This document shows positions 39,154-48,102 of a DNA stretch of 64,000 nucleotides, one piece after another. Under the pieces are notes generated by a model, which searched no databases, was not told where the DNA came from, and was given only the letters and a program-made list of their open reading frames with translations. The first letter of the stretch is position 1, and each line of letters starts with the position of its first letter. The DNA comes from Chrysomallon squamiferum (lineage: Eukaryota > Mollusca > Gastropoda > Neomphalida > Peltospiridae). A program made the position numbers and the translations under genes. The stretch is from the NCBI GenBank assembly GCA_012295275.1, contig CM022679.1:8343169-8407168 (forward strand). The letters are read 5' to 3'.

Positions 39154-42100
39154 ACACATGCTTAGTGAGAAAGAGATGTGAATATACAGACAGAAATTTC
39201 ACTTTGTTTCTGTTTAACCATTTTTTATTTTTTATTTTGTTCAGAATGTTTCAGTTGAAGAGTAAAATTCAGGAAGATGTTTTTTAAATTGATATTATTT
39301 AAAACTCCATAGCAACAACAACATCAACAACAATTAAATAAAATTTCAAAAAAAATAATAAATAAAATCCAACACTTCCAAAAACACAAGACAGAAGAAA
39401 CCTGATAATGATCCACTTCCCATTCAAAACTAAATGCAGAGAAAGAAACAATTAATACAAAAAAACCAAGCATTTCTAACTGAAGCATGAAAACGTACTG
39501 AAACAGTTTAAGCAAGAAAGAAATATAATATGATTAATGTCATCTTCTGTTTCTTTATGTTATGTGACTTTACTGTGCGATTGACAATTAACTTTCTGTT
39601 CATACATAAATTAGTACATTAATCACCTTCATCATGCCAACTTTCTTCTAGAACTGGGAAACAGCACATACCACTGAACAAAACCAGAGAAATGATCAAA
39701 GTATACTCGGAGACAAAAGTCCAGCAGCATGGTTCATTTAGTGCTAAATGTAGCATGGCAAATCTGATCAGAGATATAACGCAAAGAGTGACAATATCAG
39801 ATTAATCTGACAGGTTATATCTCAGACATAACAGATTCAATCAGTAAATTGTCATAGGGCAAAGTAACATAATTCATTTTGTCATGATTTATTGGTAATA
39901 CACGTCTGTGTGTATTGAATAATCTGTTCTCTGTGTATGTCTGTCTGTACTGAATGATGTTTCTGTGTGTCTGTATATTGAGTAATCTCTTTTGTATGTG
40001 TCTGTGTGTTTTGAGTAATATGGTTGTGTCTGAGAATTGAATAATCTATGGCTGGCTGAGTACTGATAATCTATGTATATGTTGAACAAATCTGTCATCT
40101 GTCTGCATGAATGTAATGAGTAATCAGTATTGGATATTCTCTTGCATGGCTGTGTTTTGAGAAATCTCTTTTCAGAAAAATCTGTTTCTCTGTATGTATG
40201 ACTGTATTGAAAAATATGTTTTCTCTGTCTGCTTAGTTGTATTGTCAGTGGTGACCTTTTGAAAAACAAGGTCTTTTAATCTTGAGGAAGTTTTATTTTG
40301 CTTCTGGTTGGCACATAACTTGATTTTATTAAGCCAGATTTAAATTGTATGAAGAGGAAATGTGTGCATTTTTTGAGGCTTTGTTGGATTTTTAAAACTT
40401 TACTTTTGTACTTAAGTTTAATAATCACTGGATTTAATGATGATGATGATGATGTAAAACTGTGAATTATTAATTTTTCTTGCCTTAAGTATTTTCCTTA
40501 CACTGATATCAGTGAAAATATAATTGGTTGTACAAAGCATTCATGCAGTGATGTCAGTTCATTTTTATGTACTGATCATTTGATATTCAGATAACACATT
40601 TAATGTTTTGTGCATCAGTGAATTAAGTAATTGGAAACTGGCAATAGTCAGATTCATTCAAAACATAATTAAACTACTTAGAAAGATGATGAAATGCAAT
40701 CATACATATAAACAAAATTATACAGAGAGCAAAAATAGCTGTGGCTTTGGTATCCACAATTTTCACCAACTGCAGTTCAAAAATATTTGTAAAAATTACA
40801 GTACAGTAAATTGTATTCTTACGATGACATGCAATATGCTAGAATACAGTTATCAGTATTATTTATTTATCTTTTAGCACTTTTTGAATAATAATAATGA
40901 ATTTTTAGAAAATTTATACACTCCACTTGAGGAATTTTCATATTTGGTTGGAGTAGGTATTTAATTTTATTTTAACATTTCCCCCCCATAGTTTTCAGAA
41001 GATAACAAACACATTATGTGGCACCTGCTTCCTTGCATGTGGTACCCTAGGCAACTCCAAGATACTGATATCTTGAGTTAGTCCTGCCTATAGATGGGGG
41101 GGTTTCATGTCATGAACAAAATGCTGGGTTAAATTACATCATTTTATGTTAATGCATTGAGTATCTGTGATGTGTCATGGAAGCACAGGCTCACAGATGA
41201 ACGTACATTGTAATCAACATTCATCTCAATAATGGATAAATCGTTTTATTTTGTTTTTCTTGTCAGTTTTTGTTACCGTTACTGTGATTACAAGATTAAC
41301 CGATGTGATATTCAGCTTTGTGTCTTTGATCAATAAAACATGAAGAAGAAGATTACAATGGACAAGAAAAAGAGTCCAGGGAATTTATTTTGACTTGTCA
41401 AATCCATCACTTTACCTACATCTGGGAATTCTAAACAAAACGACTTTCATGTGTGTGAAAAATTCAGGGTTATTTGTTGACTTGGTCTGTTCATAAAATA
41501 TGTGTAAATTACTTTGATATTATATAATCGCTTTGGGACATCTTGTACATTTTGTTTGAAATATTTATTTTTTGCATTTTATTTTTCTCTCTTTCTTTCT
41601 CTGTTTATTATTATTGTTATTATATTTATTTATTCATTACTTTTTTTTTTTTTGTATTTTGCATGTATCAAAAGGCTGCTGTTATTTTAGTTTGATGTCA
41701 AATATTAAATAGATTTTAAATAAGATTTTCACTATCAGTTTAAAATCAGATATTTTTTTCATTTAATACTCAATCCTTCTAAAAAATTAAAACTGAATAT
41801 ACATGGTTATGTATTCAGTGGTGTTAAGACCTGGAATAATAAATTGTTGGTTTTCACCTTTCAGTAAAATAATTCTGTGTTACATGCATGTAGTGATGTA
41901 CACATACATGTAAATATGACCTGTCATTACAGACCACCCTGTAACACGTATATGTAACTCAAACCTGATATTAAAGACCACTTTACAAAAGGCATAGATA
42001 AACCTGATCTGTTGTAAAGAAACCACTGTTCTAACAGGTACATGTGAAGTGTTAATACAATGACCTGTGGATTAAGGACAGCTGAGTTGTATTCATCTTA

Positions 42101-43703
42101 TCTGTGTCCAGGCTTGTTCTGGATACATCACTTCCACCTTTCACTGCAGTTTTAACTTATGGCCTGTCATTAACATAATAACAAAAGTTCAGCTGAATAG
42201 TTATATTCCTCACAAAACTCCCGTGCTTGACCCAGTCTTCATTTATCACCAGTTGTGAAACCACCGGCCTTTATGCAGAATGCTTTCACCACTGTACACC
42301 ATTGCCCCAGGGGTCAGATTGAATATTCTGTTCAAAAAAAAAAAAAAACCCAACCTTTAAGCGCAAGGATCTAAGTTAATCCATCTTGGTTTAGCCATCA
42401 ATACTTTTGCCAGCTTTTTTGCCATTCTTAAAGATCTACAGTGCAGTTGAGTGGAGAATTTCAATGAAGTGACTGGCCTACCTTCGTGCTGCCATTAAAG
42501 TGACTTCAACACCCTTCATTATCATTCACCTGGCTTAACTCCTTTTCACAAAGAAAATAGAACACAAGAGGCCAAGCTCTGTTTGCTTCAGTGTGTATGG
42601 GTGTGTGTGTGTGTGTGTGGATTTTTGGACAAACATGGTTGAAAGTGTAGAAAGATTTAAAGATAATTCCTGATTGCAAAAGGATCGAGGACTAGACTTG
42701 TAATGGATTTTTCCATTTGATGTCTGTTCTTATTACATATGTCGTTTTTATACTGTACAAAAAAATGAAATAAAAACAACAAGAAAAATTGTAAAATGTT
42801 AGTTAATTTGGAGATGTTTTTTCACTCAAATTAAAGCCCTGATTTCAAATTTTTTATAGAAATTTATTGCATAAAGATTAATGCTGGCATTTCCTTTGTG
42901 TAAATAAGTCAGAAATGTTACTTATTCCAACTGCATGATAAAAACCAACACCCCTCTTAAACTTGCTTCCATACCCTCACCCACAGAATAACTCTGTTTC
43001 CAAGAAGAAAACAGTTATCGAATTATTTTAAATTCTGATCCATTATATTTTTAGTGACTTGTGTTTATATTTAGGCTGTGCATTTCCTTGCTATTAAAAT
43101 ATTTGTATACACAAAGAATGACAGAGAATAAGCAAAACAGATGAATGCATCGTATCTAGTACAATTTATCATTATTTAGGTAAACAGCAACAAAATGTGA
43201 TGAAATTGCTTACGAAAATGTCGACAACATTCCGATAAATCTTAGAAATCCCTGTTACTAATTTATATACAACATATACATGCAATTAATAACGTTTTCT
43301 CAAAAATGCCAGTTTTCCCCACAAAATTCTCAAGACATTGCTGTTTGAATAATAACACTTTTCTTTTCCTCTCACTTTTTACAACTTCTGACTTTTCTTA
43401 CTCAATCATTGCTCCAAGTGGAAACGGCCATAAAACATTTTAGCTTTGATGTATATTGGTTGTTAATGTGGCAACGTTTTCTCTCCCACTTCAAAATTGG
43501 TTAACAGTGTTGTGAGATTTCTGTTACGTCATCAACTTACCGAAATGATTATGTAGACAGGAAGATAGGTTTTTGCTAAACAGAATAATGAACAGCAGAC
43601 TTTCCTCTTTATTTTGCCTCTATTGAATTTTGGTTTGCGTTTGACTTTGGTGTTTAAAATTACTGCTTAAATGAAAATCTAAGTATTCACTTCAAATAAA
43701 TGG

Positions 43704-43741
<38 letters not shown>

Positions 43742-46700
43742 GTTGATTCTGCTTAGTGTTTAGAAGTAAAATCTGGTGGTAAAATTTTTTCTGAAAGGTA
43801 TTTTTTTGGTTTAAAAGTTTTTTTTTTTTTTATTATTATTGAAATTTTTTTTTTTTTTTTTTTTTTCAGTTCTCTAAAAGTCAGCAGTATTTTTGATAAT
43901 TCATTTAAAAATAAATAAATAAAAAAACAAACAAAAATGTTAGGTTTTCTTAAAACTTAAATATTATTATAACACATTTTTGAAAAGTAATTGATCTGTA
44001 TCAGTGATATAAAAAAAAAAAAAATGGACAGAAACAAATTATTGTGCTTGTGTGAGTGGTCTCCCTTAAAGAAATCTTTTTTTTTTCTCAATAAACATCC
44101 AAGTTAAAATTTAAAAAATTTTCACGGTCCCTTTATCTTTAAAGAAAAACTGGTAAATCAGTTTTTTTTTTGAAAGGAAAACTGCTAAATCAATTTTTGG
44201 TGGTCTTCATTAAAAGATCTTTTATAAATATTCTATCAAAATTCAAATAATAATAATAATGAATATATTCTTCAAAAAGATAAGTCAGTATATTGTTTCC
44301 TTACTATATGACAGTGTCAATATATATATGCTAATTTAAACTAGCAGTAAATAATATATATATATATATATATATTGTTTTTTTTACAGGTAGTGGCTAT
44401 TTCATTGTTACACCAGACACATACAGGATGCAGTCTGAGGACCCAGGCATGACCTGCAATGCTTCCTGGTTACCTTACCACCCCATGTACATTCCAGTGT
44501 TTCCTCCAATCCAAGGCATGCAGCAGCTACAGCAGCTTCGACAGATACAACAGATGCAGCAAATGAGGGCGCCGATGAGGTCAATATCTTGCCAGGCCAA
44601 CATGTACGAAAAGCTGACATCACAGGTGGAGAACAAACCCCCTCCTCCCCCTGTGTCAAAGGCGCGGCCTAGGAGTTCAAGTGCCAGGGGCATGAGGAAC
44701 AAGGAGAAGGAAAAGGGTCAGGCAGACATTGAGAACGACGAGAGTAACCTGAAGAGGACGATGTCTGTCAAGTACAAGACTGACAAAGCGACAGCAATCA
44801 CCAAAGATGTCAACCTCAAGTCGAGTAACATCAACCAGACCAAGCAGAAGGGTAACTGTCTTATTAATAATGTAGAAAAGATTGGGGTTTTAAGCTTAAA
44901 TTTTTAAATTTTTTTTTTTTTTTTTAAAGAATTCCTCTCTTTAAATGATATATATATGTTTCAGGAGTTCATTACCATTTCATTCAGTTTGAGGAGTTCA
45001 TTACTATTTCAGTTTTTATTCAGATCAAATTAATTTTCAATCACATACTATTAAATAAACATTAATACATATAATCACCATTTTGATATGCTTTACAATT
45101 TATATATATATATGTTTTCAAAAATCCGATTTCAGGCGAGAAAGTTTCCTTGTTCTCCAAACTGTTCAAGAAGAACAAGAAAAGAATGCCGCACCAGCTC
45201 CTGCTCCTAAGAAGGAGGCCGAATATGCCACCTTCTCCGCCCAGTTCCCTCCGCCCGAGTGGCAGTGGTACAAGCAGCAGGTGGAGAAGCAGAGGCGCAC
45301 CGAGGAGTGGGTCAGTCAGCAGGGGCTGGGGCCGGGCACAGAGACCTGGGAAACGCAGAGGAACGTTCGGCCTAAAAGCTGGTTCTACCTGCAGAACATG
45401 GTTCCAGACAACAACAGCCACGATCAGACAATGGCAGGGATTCCAGAGGACAGGGAGAACACCAGCTTTGAAAAGAAGTGCACGGGAAAAAGACACAGGA
45501 CGAAAAAAGAAAAAGGGAGAGCACAGCGGAGTTCAGGAGAACGGGGTGGTGGTGGTGCCTGAAGGTCACCAAGGAATGGAGTTGCTGTCTCCGATATCGG
45601 CTAACGAGGACATTTATCAGTCGGTGGGCAGCACTAAAACCGGTGGACCCAACCACTCCACGCCGAGGTTTTACGACACGATCCCTCCAAGACACAACCA
45701 GTCGAGCGTGTGACAACGAGTTTGTGAAGCTGAACAACCAGGACGTGGAAGTGGTGTCCAGACATCACAACCATCATCACAGAAGATCTCACCGAGCCAG
45801 GAGAAAGTCTCACAGGAACAGTTGTGTGTACGATTCGCGCTACAACAACAACAACAACAATGATATCAGTTACGAATACAACGGTCGACTGCCTAACAAA
45901 AACTCAGTGTACGCTGCTTCTAAAGACAGTGGAGTTAACTGCATAGGGCAGACAGTTAAATCCACCTCAGGGCATCATCATGACAATACTGCTGTTTCAC
46001 ACAGAAAAGGAAAACATTGTGAGGAACAAGCTGGATGAGGTAACTGAGGAAGGAAAAAGGAGGAGGTGGTGTGGATGATCATTTCGCCAGTCCTCTCGGA
46101 GAGGTGCACAGCGAGGAATTTCCTGGATCGTACGCGCCTCAGAATTCCATTGATCCCAACTACTACGACAGCAGTATTAACGAAAGTTTCGGAGGAGGGA
46201 ACAGTGCTGGGATTCAGATTGTGTGCGAGGCTGAAATTAATCACCAGCCCATCCCTCAGATTGTGCTAGACTCTGAACTTCAGGCGGGATGCTACGACCC
46301 TGACGTGGCCAAGTCCAATTCGGGCAGCAGGGACGCGCTGAGCAGCGAGAAGAGCTTCGACACGGTGATCGCTGGCAAGAGTCAGCTGGAGGACGAGGAA
46401 AACAAGGACACGCATTTAGAAACCATAAACAGCAATATCCGAGATCTCAGTTTCGTCGACAGTGGTTTCAGTTCTCCTCGCAATGCAGAGCAACCTGCTT
46501 CGGACTCTGGCAAGCAGAATGCGAGGTCGGAACAGGAGAACAAGTCTCAGAACAGTAAACAGAACAACTGCACTTCGCACGCTAAGGAAGTGTGTTGTTC
46601 TGAGTCAAAACACAGACCTGTTCCACACCTCTACCCTCACGTCATGAACAACCAGCGACCTTCGCGGTCCAGCCGATGCGAGACACAGCACTACGCCAAT

Positions 46701-46826
46701 GTTGATGATGTCGTCCAGCATGTGTGTCCACAGACCCCAGAACAGTTACAGCTGTTTAAACAGCAGCAGCTCAACACAAAGAGATTCGGGTTAAATGGAG
46801 AGTTTGAAGTTGTAGGAGTTGTTTGA
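7838..46826 (+). CDS. STOX1: Storkhead-box (STOX) winged-helix protein gene, four coding exons
   Basis: Exons 7838-8213, 18684-18914, 44390-44851 and 45136-46826 join with phase-1 GT-AG junctions to 2760 nt, about 919 residues, similar in length to vertebrate STOX1 and STOX2. Seen: an N-terminal segment with CYWNPSLIESI and LRSAWGRRVLKAPAGF (residues about 69-122), then the Storkhead winged helix (about 126-215) running TQFIPLPDALC ... QERKIFHTG/SGYFIVTPDTY. A Gln-rich stretch, a basic patch (SLFSKLFKKNKK), the conserved ATFSAQFPPPEW box, Ser/His/Asn-rich tracts and a C-terminus KRFGLNGEFEVVGVV follow. Family knowledge: STOX proteins and fly knockout are nuclear DNA-binding proteins. The last exon changes frame about five times, which I read as indel errors or, less likely, decay. 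Whether to call it STOX1 or STOX2 is arbitrary, since invertebrates usually have one gene. Confidence 0.93.
12893..13012. repeat. (TATG)n tetranucleotide repeat, interrupted
   Basis: TATG units with occasional TGTG and TAATG interruptions. The overlapping open frame rich in Met, Tyr, Val and Cys is a by-product. Confidence 0.9.
13538..13614. repeat. (AAAT)n/(AAAC)n tetranucleotide repeat
   Basis: AAAT units change to AAAC units about half way, a typical compound microsatellite. Confidence 0.93.
13676..13830. mobile_element. Decayed molluscan SINE-like fragment
   Basis: It contains 'cataaaagatcccttgctgc' followed by a degenerate tail. I recall this wording from an abundant molluscan short interspersed repeat. 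The right-hand boundary is uncertain. Confidence 0.5.
15784..15831. repeat. (CA)n microsatellite
   Basis: About 23 CA units, with one CAGA interruption near the start. Confidence 0.93.
16057..16135. mobile_element. Decayed molluscan SINE-like fragment
   Basis: It reads gaataaatgaatgaat, then taatgacaccccag and cactgggtgtcaa, resembling the end of an interspersed repeat common in gastropods and bivalves. Family assignment is from memory of its typical wording, not from a search. Confidence 0.5.
17060..17310. promoter_or_regulatory. High-complexity intronic block, candidate conserved element
   Basis: About 250 bp of balanced composition in an otherwise AT-rich intron, with homeodomain-type cores (gttaatctttaatcc; atcaatcacc). 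Open frames of 69-86 codons cross it, but none has a recognisable domain or good splice sites. Confidence 0.2.
17507..17575. repeat. (TC)n microsatellite
   Basis: About 34 uninterrupted TC units. Confidence 0.95.
18190..18683 (+). repeat. Degenerate minisatellite made of splice-acceptor-like units, ending at STOX exon 2
   Basis: At least twelve units of the type attacag/gtgatataaataaaca are seen. Counting the last G of each AG (or its decayed equivalent), units fall at 18292, 18339, 18386, 18417, 18450, 18483, 18517, 18550, 18581, 18615, 18649 and 18683. Spacing is 31-34 bp in the newer part and 47 bp in the oldest. The last unit is the real acceptor. Older units (taatgtgaatgaaca) resemble the first bases of the exon (gtgacgtgaatggga), suggesting the array grew out of the exon border. 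Confidence 0.85.
18684..18914 (+). CDS. STOX1: STOX exon 2 (winged-helix core)
   Basis: Acceptor aattacag, donor ACAG|gtactt; 231 nt, phase 1 to 1. It reads TQFIPLPDALC, IIMDLNNQRVVATLDTI and LVQERKIFHTG, an unmistakable Storkhead winged helix (helices 1-3 and the first wing strand). Codon use is GC-rich compared with the flanking introns. The donor falls at the tip of the wing. Confidence 0.95.
19111..19180. repeat. (TTTATC)n hexanucleotide repeat
   Basis: About eleven TTTATC units, followed by a long T run. Confidence 0.93.
20064..20105. repeat. Poly-A run of 42
   Basis: An uninterrupted A homopolymer. It could be the tail of an old retroposed element, but no body is recognised next to it. 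Confidence 0.9.
20160..20620. promoter_or_regulatory. High-complexity intronic block, candidate enhancer
   Basis: About 460 bp with near-balanced composition and few homopolymers, framed by a poly-A run and an (ATT)n field. It holds many short transcription-factor-like words (ggttatcc, ccaattgatgg, gattaatg, an octamer-like atgcaatgcatatgc). No coding frame. Enhancer status is inference. Confidence 0.25.
20698..20803. repeat. (ATT)n microsatellite with GCT/ACT interruptions
   Basis: Trinucleotide array; the open frame of consecutive leucines across it is an artefact. Confidence 0.93.
21001..21140 (+). mobile_element. Decayed tRNA-derived SINE
   Basis: It starts with a tRNA-like A-box segment, 'acagtggttagagcactggc', continues with a degraded B-box region and then ttttgggctttttt ... 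atggcatgtt. I recognise this as a worn copy of a widespread molluscan tRNA-derived SINE. It does not fold as a tRNA. Confidence 0.5.
22380..22560. promoter_or_regulatory. High-complexity intronic block with homeodomain-type sites
   Basis: About 180 bp including aactaattaatgatgg, tttatggcccctgg and gcgtaattaggg. ATTA-core density and balanced composition suggest a conserved element. No coding frame. Confidence 0.2.
24540..24790. promoter_or_regulatory. High-complexity intronic block, candidate conserved element
   Basis: About 250 bp with CpGs and words such as ctgctgactcaggtg (AP-1/Maf-like TGACTCA) and cagtaattgacataaa, ending at an (AG)n tract. No splice-framed coding frame. Confidence 0.2.
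26496..26596. repeat. (TC)n/(TG)n compound microsatellite
   Basis: TC units with CCC and TG interruptions; the Ser/Leu open frame over it is an artefact. Confidence 0.92.
27135..27171. repeat. Poly-A run of 37
   Basis: Uninterrupted A homopolymer. Confidence 0.9.
30060..30840. other. High-complexity intronic island with short open frames on both strands
   Basis: About 780 bp of ordinary-looking composition with frames such as NEPVNEEFSVNEPVFDDC (+) and VNWKDFLLGLGYNDILERI (-). None is flanked by convincing in-phase splice sites, and frames break often. It may be a degenerate mobile element or pseudogene fragment; no family recognised. Confidence 0.2.
31882..31938. repeat. (CA)n microsatellite
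   Basis: About 28 uninterrupted CA units. Confidence 0.95.
32566..32616 (+). repeat. 51-bp duplicated segment, copy 1 (just upstream of the microexon candidate)
   Basis: Identical over 51 bp to 41653-41703, same orientation. It begins tgtattttgcatgtatc and ends gtttgatgtcaaat, 19 bp before the candidate 18-nt exon. Confidence 0.9.
32636..32653 (+). CDS. STOX1: Candidate STOX microexon (18 nt, six residues)
   Basis: After a T-rich tract and the acceptor tatctgtag come 18 bases, GTGGCATGGATGGCAAAG, then a strong donor gtaaga. The insert is phase 1 at both ends, so splicing it between exons 2 and 3 keeps the frame and changes HTG/SGYF to HTG-GMDGKG-SGYF. It would lengthen the wing loop of the winged helix with glycines and one lysine. 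Its GC content (10/18) is high for this intron. Such short hits can occur by chance in a 25-kb intron; transcript evidence is needed. Confidence 0.35.
34565..34690. repeat. 74-bp direct duplication, diverged
   Basis: ggtctggtttctgcttt occurs at 34565 and 34639, each followed by a similar stretch (aagcagcatgttaagttgacc / aggcatcatgtaactcgacc). Confidence 0.7.
34870..35290. repeat. Degenerate tandem repeat, about 114 bp period
   Basis: The words atttccaggg(a)taac, gtttttgtaa and ttaatatttctcttt return in the same order, for example at about 35018 and 35132. About three to four worn copies. Confidence 0.5.
36703..36789. repeat. (AG)n microsatellite
   Basis: About 43 uninterrupted AG units. Confidence 0.95.
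37231..37373 (+). repeat. Dispersed repeat, copy A
   Basis: It aligns with 47436-47568 in the same orientation: aaatatgaagaaaacagaa, ctttccagtgaaaaattgat and gcatgatgcat are shared, with scattered substitutions and small indels. Unclassified interspersed repeat. Confidence 0.75.
39109..39150. repeat. (CA)n microsatellite
   Basis: About 20 CA units. Confidence 0.93.
39885..40250. repeat. Degenerate minisatellite, about 38 bp period
   Basis: Repeated words of the type ctgtgtgtctgta/ttgaataatct recur about nine times. A 126-codon open frame on the minus strand rich in Thr, His, Tyr and Ser is produced by the repeat and is not a gene. Confidence 0.7.
41653..41703 (+). repeat. 51-bp duplicated segment, copy 2
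   Basis: Identical to 32566-32616. This copy is not followed by an acceptor or exon-like sequence; it runs into attaaatagatt. Confidence 0.9.
42060..42620. promoter_or_regulatory. High-complexity intronic block, 2 kb before STOX exon 3
   Basis: About 550 bp of mixed composition with one poly-A break (42337-42349) and a (GT)n tract at its end. Words such as ttggtttagccatcaatac and cacctggcttaac look like factor sites. No coding frame. Regulatory role is inference. Confidence 0.18.
44390..44851 (+). CDS. STOX1: STOX exon 3 (end of winged helix, Gln-rich and charged segment)
   Basis: Acceptor tttttacag, donor AAGG|gtaact; 462 nt, phase 1 to 1. It begins SGYFIVTPDTYRMQSEDPG, the last strand of the Storkhead winged helix, followed by MYIPVFPPIQGMQQ, a Gln-rich run, PPPPPVSKARPRSS and a Lys/Glu/Asp/Asn-rich segment likely disordered. 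The frame is clean throughout. Confidence 0.95.
44852..45135 (+). other. STOX intron 3 (284 bp)
   Basis: Donor gtaact, acceptor gatttcag. It contains a 29-bp tandem duplication (aggagttcattac at 44963 and 44992). Confidence 0.85.
45136..46826 (+). CDS. STOX1: STOX exon 4 (C-terminal half, with multiple frame changes)
   Basis: The exon enters in phase from exon 3: GEKVSLFSKLFKKNKK. The conserved box ATFSAQFPPPEWQWY then lies in another frame, so a base is missing in the A-run at 45180-45183. Protein-like sequence continues in that frame to about 45500, moves to a second frame (ENGVVVVPEGHQGMELLSP ... YDTIPPR) up to about 45705, a third (CDNEFVKLNNQDVEVV ... CVYDSRYNNNN) to about 45985-46010, a fourth (TEKENIVRNKLDEVTEEG) to about 46058, and ends in the entry frame with DDHFASPLGEVHSEEF ... 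DSGFSSPR ... KRFGLNGEFEVVGVV and TGA at 46824. Net shift is zero. Composition is disordered, Ser/Asn/Gln-rich. Confidence 0.85.
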
Positions 46827-47435
46827 AAAAAAAAAAAACCCAGTTTTTAGTTTTTTAATATTTTCATTTATCAGTTCCATCAGTTTTATTTCCATTGAGA
46901 TTAAACATTAATCAGACATAAACATCCTTAAATTCATAGACTCATTTTATCAGTTAAGGTTTAACAATATAATCTTTCATTTGGTGCCAAATACGAGTTA
47001 GGTTTTTTTTTTTTTAAATGAATCTTGTAACATCTCTAAGTTTAGCAGGTGTTAAAATTAGACTGTGGTTTTATAACTTTGTTCACACAAAAAGGCCTTT
47101 AACTGATGTTGTAATAGTTAAGCGTACATGTTAATAATATATTCCACAATTCTGTTAAAATGTTAAAATACATGATTCTTTTCCTTTTTTTCAATTTTAA
47201 TCAATTTTTTTTTTTTTTAACTGATGAAAATGTTTCCTAGAACACTACGAATATAGAAGATTGGAGACTCGGTCTATTAAGATTTTTTGTTATAACCAAA
47301 TTATTTTTGAATTAGTTAATAATTTATTACATATATTTGATAATTATTTAAATTTGCTGCTGCACAGCATTCCTAGAGTCTTTTTTTTTTTTAAATTTAT
47401 TAAAATTATTTTTTTTTATATTTTTATAAATATGA

Positions 47436-47568
47436 AATATGAAGAAAACAGAAATTTTAATATAATTATTGAGACTCTTTCCAGTGAAAAATTGATTGTA
47501 ACTGACATTGAAAAACACAAATTTAATACTTTTTTTTTAACCAAATTTTAATTTGCATAATGCATGTG
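47436..47568 (+). repeat. Dispersed repeat, copy B
   Basis: Partner of 37231-37373, located 0.6 kb past the STOX stop codon. Confidence 0.75.
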
Positions 47569-48071
47569 AATTATTTTGATAAAATAAGTATATGTCTTCT
47601 ACTTAATTATATTTAAAGTAGGAGTTTCAAAGAATTCCTAGCATTGTTATTTTAAATATTCATGGCTACTTTTGTGAAGAGAGATAACTGTCATTATTAT
47701 AAGTTTGCAGTTATGTCCCTTACCTCAGTTACTGTGTGTAACTTGGGTTATGGTTTTGTTTTAAACAGACCAGTTATTATTATTTATTTATTTATTTAAT
47801 ATTATTATTCTTTATATGGAATTAATTTTTTTTTCAGTAATTATTATTATTTATTTATTTATTTATTATATTTTTATTATTTTTATTATTATTTTTTGAG
47901 ATTTCAAATGTGGGATGAAATATTTTTTTTTTTTTTTTTTTATTCATTTTTGAATTTATATTATTTATTTTTGTTAGTACCACAGAAAGTGGCTAATACA
48001 ATCTTTTATGTTACTTTTAAGTTTTGAAAAGTATTTCTTCTGTATTATAACATTTTATTTTTAATTTTTAA

Positions 48072-48102
<31 letters not shown>

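Larger units (their letters stand above)
18915..44389 (+). other. STOX intron 2 (25.5 kb)
   Basis: The intron splits the wing of the winged helix. It holds a possible 18-nt microexon (32636-32653), many microsatellites and homopolymers, a tRNA-derived SINE remnant (about 21001-21140), minisatellites near 34.9-35.3 and 39.9-40.25 kb, half of a dispersed repeat pair (37231-37373) and several high-complexity blocks. Otherwise I see no genes on either strand. Confidence 0.8.

Noticed and set aside
39889-40269. 126-codon minus-strand frame
   Set aside because: Generated by a degenerate 38-bp minisatellite.
45186-45480. Arg/Ser-rich frame (RSRGAPRSGSVSRG) that looked like an RS domain
   Set aside because: It is the out-of-frame reading of the conserved STOX segment, and on the wrong strand for the RRM gene.
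45062-45737. Minus-strand frames of 121 and 144 codons opposite STOX exon 4
   Set aside because: Shadows of GC-rich coding sequence on the other strand; no splice signals or domains.
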